This document shows, piece by piece, positions 60,294 to 64,000 of a stretch of 64,000 nt of DNA. Below the pieces are notes generated by a model that was not told the DNA's origin, searched no databases, and saw only the letters and a program-made list of their open reading frames with translations. Position numbers and translations under genes: made by a program. Origin of the DNA: Streptomyces roseus (GTDB lineage: Bacteria; Actinomycetota; Actinomycetes; Streptomycetales; Streptomycetaceae). Location of the stretch: NCBI RefSeq assembly GCF_001044425.1, contig NZ_LFML01000163.1, positions 1-64,000 of the forward strand, in the 5' to 3' direction. How positions within the stretch are numbered: the stretch's first letter is position 1; every line of letters begins with the position of its first letter.

Positions 60294-61571
60294 TCAGGGT
60301 CCTCCGGGCTTACGCCGACGGGCCGGATCCGGGGCGGAGCCTTCCGACGGCCCTGCAGCCGCCCCACCAGCCGGTGCCGGAGCCGGTGCCTTCGGAGCCT
60401 TCCGAGCCATCAGCGCGTGCAGCAGGGCCGCCGCCAGGACCAGTACGGAGATCCCGCCCAGCAGGACCCGCGGCGGCGAGGCCGCGGCGAAGCCCACGAG
60501 GGCGGCCCCCAGTGAGGCGGCCGTCAGCTTGAGCCCCGCCCCGAGTGTGAACACCTGGGTCCGCACGGCGTCGGGTGCGTACTCGGAGCGGATCCGGAGA
60601 GTGGCCGTCAGCAGGGGCCCGTCGCACACGCCCGCGACGGTGAACAGCACCGCCGCGACGGCGACCGACGGCGCGAACGCGGCCGCCGCGAGGGCCACTC
60701 CGGTGCCGGCCATGGCCCATCGCGCCAGCACTCCAGGCTCGACGGCCGTGATCCGGCCCAGTGTCAGGGAGCCGGCCAGCGCACCCACCGCGAAGGCCGT
60801 CATCAGCACGCCCCCGGCGCCCGGGCTGCCGAGCCTGGAGGCCAGCAGCACCGAGGTGGTGGTGAGCGTGCCGATGCCGACGAATGCCAGCGTCGTGGCC
60901 GAGGTGATCGCCCGCAGCTCCCGGATCTGCCACAGGGCCGACAGCCCGGCACCCAGACCGGCCGGAGCACTTCCGGGCACGGCGCGGTCCGGCCGCGGTG
61001 TCTCGTACGGGAGGGTCGCGGCGAGTGCCGCCGCCAGCGCGCCGGCCAGTGCCAGGACCGCCATGGCGGAGGCGGCCGAGCCCAGCGCGGCGGCCAGGCC
61101 CACCACGGCCGGAGCGGTGACCGCCGCGGCGTTGTAGGTGGACGCGTCCCACGCGTACGCGCGGTCCCGCCCGGCACCCGCCGGCACGAGAGCGGCGACC
61201 AGGCTGGACATCCCACCCGTCACCATCGGCCCGCAGCTGCCGCCCAGCAGTGCGACCACGAGGACCAGCGGCGCCGGGGCCCGGCCCAGCAGCACGGACA
61301 GCGCCGCCACCGCACAGCCGAACCCCGCCAGCGCCCCCACGTGGAGCAGCCTCGGCCGCCGGGTCCGCGCCGCGACCGCTCCGGCGAGCGGAGCGGCGAG
61401 TACGTGCGGCGCGAGCCAGGCGGTCAGGACGAAGGCCCCGTGCGCGGCACTGCCCGTGCGCTCCAGCGCGAGCAGGACCAGCGCGAGGCTCGTCCCCTCG
61501 GAGGCGAACCGCGCGGCCAGCGCGGCGGCCAAGTACCGCCCGAACGCGTGCATTTCGTGGCCCCCAGCCAT
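60294..61571 (-). CDS. MFS transporter
   Basis: 425 aa from ATG 61571; ATG 61553 with GGGGG 9 nt upstream would start just before helix 1 and is an alternative. Twelve hydrophobic helices: FGRYLAAALAARFASEGTSL at the start, LVLVVALLGGSCGPMVTGGM in the middle and VLLGGISVLVLAAALLHALM at the end. The RTRRPRLLH loop after helix 2 fits the MFS pattern. The C-terminal 35 residues are Ala/Pro-rich and then RRRKPGGP. It is a proton-driven exporter of unknown substrate, divergent from the lanthipeptide synthetase. Confidence 0.88.
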   Translation of the reverse strand: MAGGHEMHAFGRYLAAALAARFASEGTSLALVLLALERTGSAAHGAFVLTAWLAPHVLAAPLAGAVAARTRRPRLLHVGALAGFGCAVAALSVLLGRAPAPLVLVVALLGGSCGPMVTGGMSSLVAALVPAGAGRDRAYAWDASTYNAAAVTAPAVVGLAAALGSAASAMAVLALAGALAAALAATLPYETPRPDRAVPGSAPAGLGAGLSALWQIRELRAITSATTLAFVGIGTLTTTSVLLASRLGSPGAGGVLMTAFAVGALAGSLTLGRITAVEPGVLARWAMAGTGVALAAAAFAPSVAVAAVLFTVAGVCDGPLLTATLRIRSEYAPDAVRTQVFTLGAGLKLTAASLGAALVGFAAASPPRVLLGGISVLVLAAALLHALMARKAPKAPAPAPAGGAAAGPSEGSAPDPARRRKPGGP

Positions 61572-62344
61572 GTGTACGTGATACCGGCACACGACGTTAC
61601 GCGTGCTGACCGTGGCGCGGCCGACCGGTGCCTGATGCCGGGGCGCCTTTGTGATCAGACCGCGGGTGGGTCGAGAAGGCGTCTCCGGCGTTTCCGGCAT
61701 CCATCGCCGCACGCCGGCCATGGGGGCGCATACCGGAGGCGCGCGCGGTCCGGAGCCCGGCCCTGCTCCGGCGCCTTGTCCGGTAGGTCTTTGTCGTGCA
61801 ACTGACCGCATCTCGAACGGGGTAGCGGAACGGGTCTTCGTCGTCCCGCAGGGGAGCCCGACCGCAGCCGTGCGAACCCTGCGCCGGGGACCGCGGTCAC
61901 AGCGAGGCACGCGGCGGCAGCCGAGTCGACCCGAGTGCCTCCAAGCACAGGAGTTCCGCCTGCCCCGGGCCCCAAGGCCCGGCCGCCGGCGCCCGAAGGC
62001 CGCCGGGCAGTTCCCGCGCCGCCCGTACCCAGCGCACGGTGAGACCCTCGCACGCCCTCCGCGTGACACCGGCCCGCTCCGGCTCGGGGAGGCCGCCTTC
62101 ACCCCCCTGACGCACGCCGGTCGCATTACCTCGGAGGCGTGTGCTGCCCGCGCCCCGTTGCGCGCAAGCCGGGTCGCCCAGAAGCTTTGGGATGTCGCAC
62201 GGCGCCCGCCGATCGGGTTACGCCCCCGGCCGCCGACCGTGGACCTTCTCTTCTTCTCCTCCCCGAGGCCTCGGCCGGCGTGCCCGCCAACACCTGCGCC
62301 TGCCCGGCTTCGTGTACGTCTGCGCTGCACATCGAGGAGCCCCG
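61572..62344. other. Gene-poor region before the lanthionine synthetase
   Basis: 773 bp. A 7-bp hairpin (CCGGAGC / GCTCCGG, 61750-61771) is the only structure seen. One plus-strand frame just before the synthetase reads LPEASAGVPANTCACPASCT, rich in Cys, Ser and Thr, but it has no start codon with a ribosome site and runs into the synthetase, so I do not call a precursor. No other gene supported. Confidence 0.4.
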
Positions 62345-64000
62345 ATGGACAACCAGTACGAGGCTTACACCTTCGCCGACCCCCTCTTCTACGAATCCCC
62401 GAGGGCCTGGGGAGCACGGGAAGAGTTCGCCGCCGCCACCCGCCCGCTGCCCACGGGCTGGGAACGCGGCGACCTGGAGATCTGGTCCGTGGCCCACCCC
62501 GTGGACGTCGTCCTGCCGGACCAGGGGTGGAAGATCCACGTGTCCTCGTGCGCGGCGGACGCCGAGGAGGTACTGGAAGCCCTCCACGCCTGGTGCCTGA
62601 AGGAGCACGTCACCTTCAAGTTCCTGCGCGGACTGCCCATCCTCCAGGTCCAGAACTCCAAGTACGCCCCGCGCGGCGCCAGCGGGAAGTTCTGTACCGT
62701 CTACCCCCGGGACGAGGACGAACTGGAGCGATGTCTCGACGGCCTCGGCACCCTCCTCGCCGGCCGGCGCGGCCCGTACATCCTGAGCGACGCGCGCTGG
62801 CAGGAAGGGCCCCTCTACCTGCGCTACGGCGGATTCGCCGAACGCCACTGCCGCAATGCCGCCGGCGAACGTGTCCTGGCCCTCGCCGGCCCCGACGGCC
62901 GCCTCATACCCGATGTGCGGGGCCCCGGATTCTCCATACCCGACTGGGTTCCGGTCCCGCGGTGCATCGCCCACGCCGTCGAGGCCCGCCGCGCCGCCCG
63001 CGGGCCGGACCTGCCGTACACGGTCGAACGCGTCCTGCACTTCTCCAACGCCGGCGGTGTCTACCTCGCCCGCCCCGCACCGGGGGAGCCGCAGGTCGTC
63101 CTCAAAGAGGCGCGGCCGTACGCGGGCCTGGACCAGCGGGGGGTTGACGCCGTGACGCGGCTCCGCCACGAGCACGGCATTCTGACGCTCCTGGCCGGCA
63201 TCCCCGGCGTCCCCCGCATCCCCGCGACGCCGGCCGCGACCCCCGGTGCCGTTCCCGGACGGCAGGGCCTGTTCACCGTGTGGGAGCACGAATTCCTCGC
63301 GCAGGAGTACGTGGAGGGCGAATCCCTCAGCCAGTGGCTGACCGGCCGCTACCCCCTGATCCACCCCGCCCCCACCCCCGGTGCCGTGGCCGCGTACACC
63401 CGCGAAGCCCTCACCCTGCTGAAGGGGGTGGAGGACACGCTGGCCGCGATCCACGCCCGCGGGATCGTCTTCGGCGACCTCCATCCGCGCAACCTGATCG
63501 TCAGGCCCGACGGCGGGATCTGCTTCATCGACTTCGAACTGGCCAGCCCGCAGGAATCGTTCGTCCGGCCCGCGCTCGGCGCCGCGGGCTTCACCGCGCC
63601 GGCCGGGCTCAGCGGAACCGCGATCGACCACTACGCCCTGGCCGCCATCCGCCTCTGGCTCTTCCTCCCCCTGGTCCAGCTGACCGCCCTCGATCCGGCC
63701 AAGGCAGGCGAACTCGCCGACGTCATCGAGCACCGCTTCCCCGTACCCGAGGGCTATACCGCACCCATCCGCACGATGATGGCCCACGCGACGGAGCGCC
63801 CCGCCCCGGCCGGCCCGCCCCGTCCCGGCATCGGCCGCAACAGGGCCGCGGCCCGCTCCCTGCTGACCGCCACCCCCGCCGACTGGCCGCAGTTGCGCGA
63901 TTCCCTGGCGGCGGGCATCACGGCCATGGCCACTCCGGACCGCACGGACCGGCTGTTCCCCGGCGACGTCGCCCAGTTCCGCCACGGAGGACTCGGCCTC
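62345..64000 (+). CDS. Class III lanthionine synthetase (LanKC type), N-terminal 552 codons
   Basis: The frame is open from ATG 62345 (GAGGAG upstream) to the window end. The N-terminal lyase-type domain of class III/IV synthetases has WKIHVSSCAADAEEVLEALH, then FKFLRGLPILQVQNSKYAPR and GASGKFCTVYPRDEDELERC. A Ser/Thr-kinase-like domain follows from about residue 225, with RVLHFSNAGGVYLARP, VVLKEARPY (Lys), IVFGDLHPRNLIVRPDGG (catalytic loop, about 377) and CFIDFELASP (metal Asp, about 396). The C-terminal LanC-like cyclase lies outside. The enzyme phosphorylates and eliminates Ser/Thr and forms lanthionine or labionin in a precursor peptide. No precursor gene is visible upstream. Confidence 0.88.
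   Translation, partial: MDNQYEAYTFADPLFYESPRAWGAREEFAAATRPLPTGWERGDLEIWSVAHPVDVVLPDQGWKIHVSSCAADAEEVLEALHAWCLKEHVTFKFLRGLPILQVQNSKYAPRGASGKFCTVYPRDEDELERCLDGLGTLLAGRRGPYILSDARWQEGPLYLRYGGFAERHCRNAAGERVLALAGPDGRLIPDVRGPGFSIPDWVPVPRCIAHAVEARRAARGPDLPYTVERVLHFSNAGGVYLARPAPGEPQVVLKEARPYAGLDQRGVDAVTRLRHEHGILTLLAGIPGVPRIPATPAATPGAVPGRQGLFTVWEHEFLAQEYVEGESLSQWLTGRYPLIHPAPTPGAVAAYTREALTLLKGVEDTLAAIHARGIVFGDLHPRNLIVRPDGGICFIDFELASPQESFVRPALGAAGFTAPAGLSGTAIDHYALAAIRLWLFLPLVQLTALDPAKAGELADVIEHRFPVPEGYTAPIRTMMAHATERPAPAGPPRPGIGRNRAAARSLLTATPADWPQLRDSLAAGITAMATPDRTDRLFPGDVAQFRHGGLGL

Noticed and set aside
62139-62344. Lanthipeptide precursor upstream of the synthetase
   Set aside because: The Cys/Ser/Thr-rich frame lacks a start with a ribosome site, has no leader of the class III type and reads on into the synthetase gene.

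Overview
The window is a 64 kb piece of a very GC-rich actinomycete chromosome, almost certainly Streptomyces or a close Streptomycetaceae relative. The evidence is strong G/C bias at third codon positions, GTG/TTG starts, an SsgA-like sporulation protein, a CebR/CebEFG-BglC cellobiose locus with no ATPase of its own, a SARP/AfsR-type regulator, a gylCAB-like glycerol operon, and several promoters that look leaderless (TANNNT -10 boxes 6-8 nt before the start codon). No rRNA, tRNA, CRISPR array or intact mobile element was seen. Function calls rest on motif recognition by eye; no database search was run.

Layout. 1-3060: end of a WD40 protein, a secreted SH3-like protein, a cupin and a zinc ribbon. 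3191-8755: an orphan dhaK divergent from glpF-glpK-glpD. 8815-13954: a DUF3592 protein, a hemerythrin-like protein and a large SARP-AAA-TPR regulator. 14179-15252: STAS and CsbD genes plus a tiny membrane ORF. 15605-19986: GMC oxidoreductase, inositol-phosphatase-like and NADP-reductase-like genes followed by an AraC regulator. 20050-24406: SsgA-like protein, ZIP transporter, a frameshifted small gene, a phospholipase-D/cardiolipin-synthase protein and a repeat protein. 24731-28851: two SpoIIE/PP2C-type phosphatases around a STAS and a MarR gene. 29113-29937: a decayed transposase and two uncertain ORFs. 30148-35439: secreted cyclophilin, NUDIX-like protein, a divergent quinone reductase/LysR pair, then a secreted papain-like protease with a membrane-anchored partner. 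35540-42006: bglC-cebG-cebF-cebE and divergent cebR with its operators. 42064-51950: two LysR regulators with their neighbours, a CcdC-like protein with a NarL-type two-component system, an SDR, a ruined aldo/keto reductase, an MpaB-type oxygenase, a DUF4383 protein, another SDR and an MBL hydrolase. 52060-57757: a GlxA-type regulator, a MEDS-STAS/MEDS-ATPase pair, a divergent secreted protein/GNAT pair around a perfect palindrome, and a second CsbD/STAS pair. 57830-64000: a leaderless winged-helix regulator, a DUF6308-like protein, a methyltransferase, an MFS exporter and the first 552 codons of a class III lanthionine synthetase.

Themes. (1) Carbon use: glycerol uptake, phosphorylation and oxidation, and cellobiose import and hydrolysis under CebR. 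(2) Partner-switching and stress signalling: three STAS antagonist-type proteins, a MEDS-STAS and MEDS-HATPase pair, two PP2C phosphatases and two CsbD proteins, with STAS and CsbD adjacent twice. (3) Possibly new modules: the protease plus anchored-partner operon, the MEDS pair behind a 10-bp repeat array, and the lanthipeptide locus at the right edge. Decay is visible at three places (frameshifted small gene, transposase remnant, aldo/keto reductase pseudogene), and simple tandem repeats sit at four gene boundaries.
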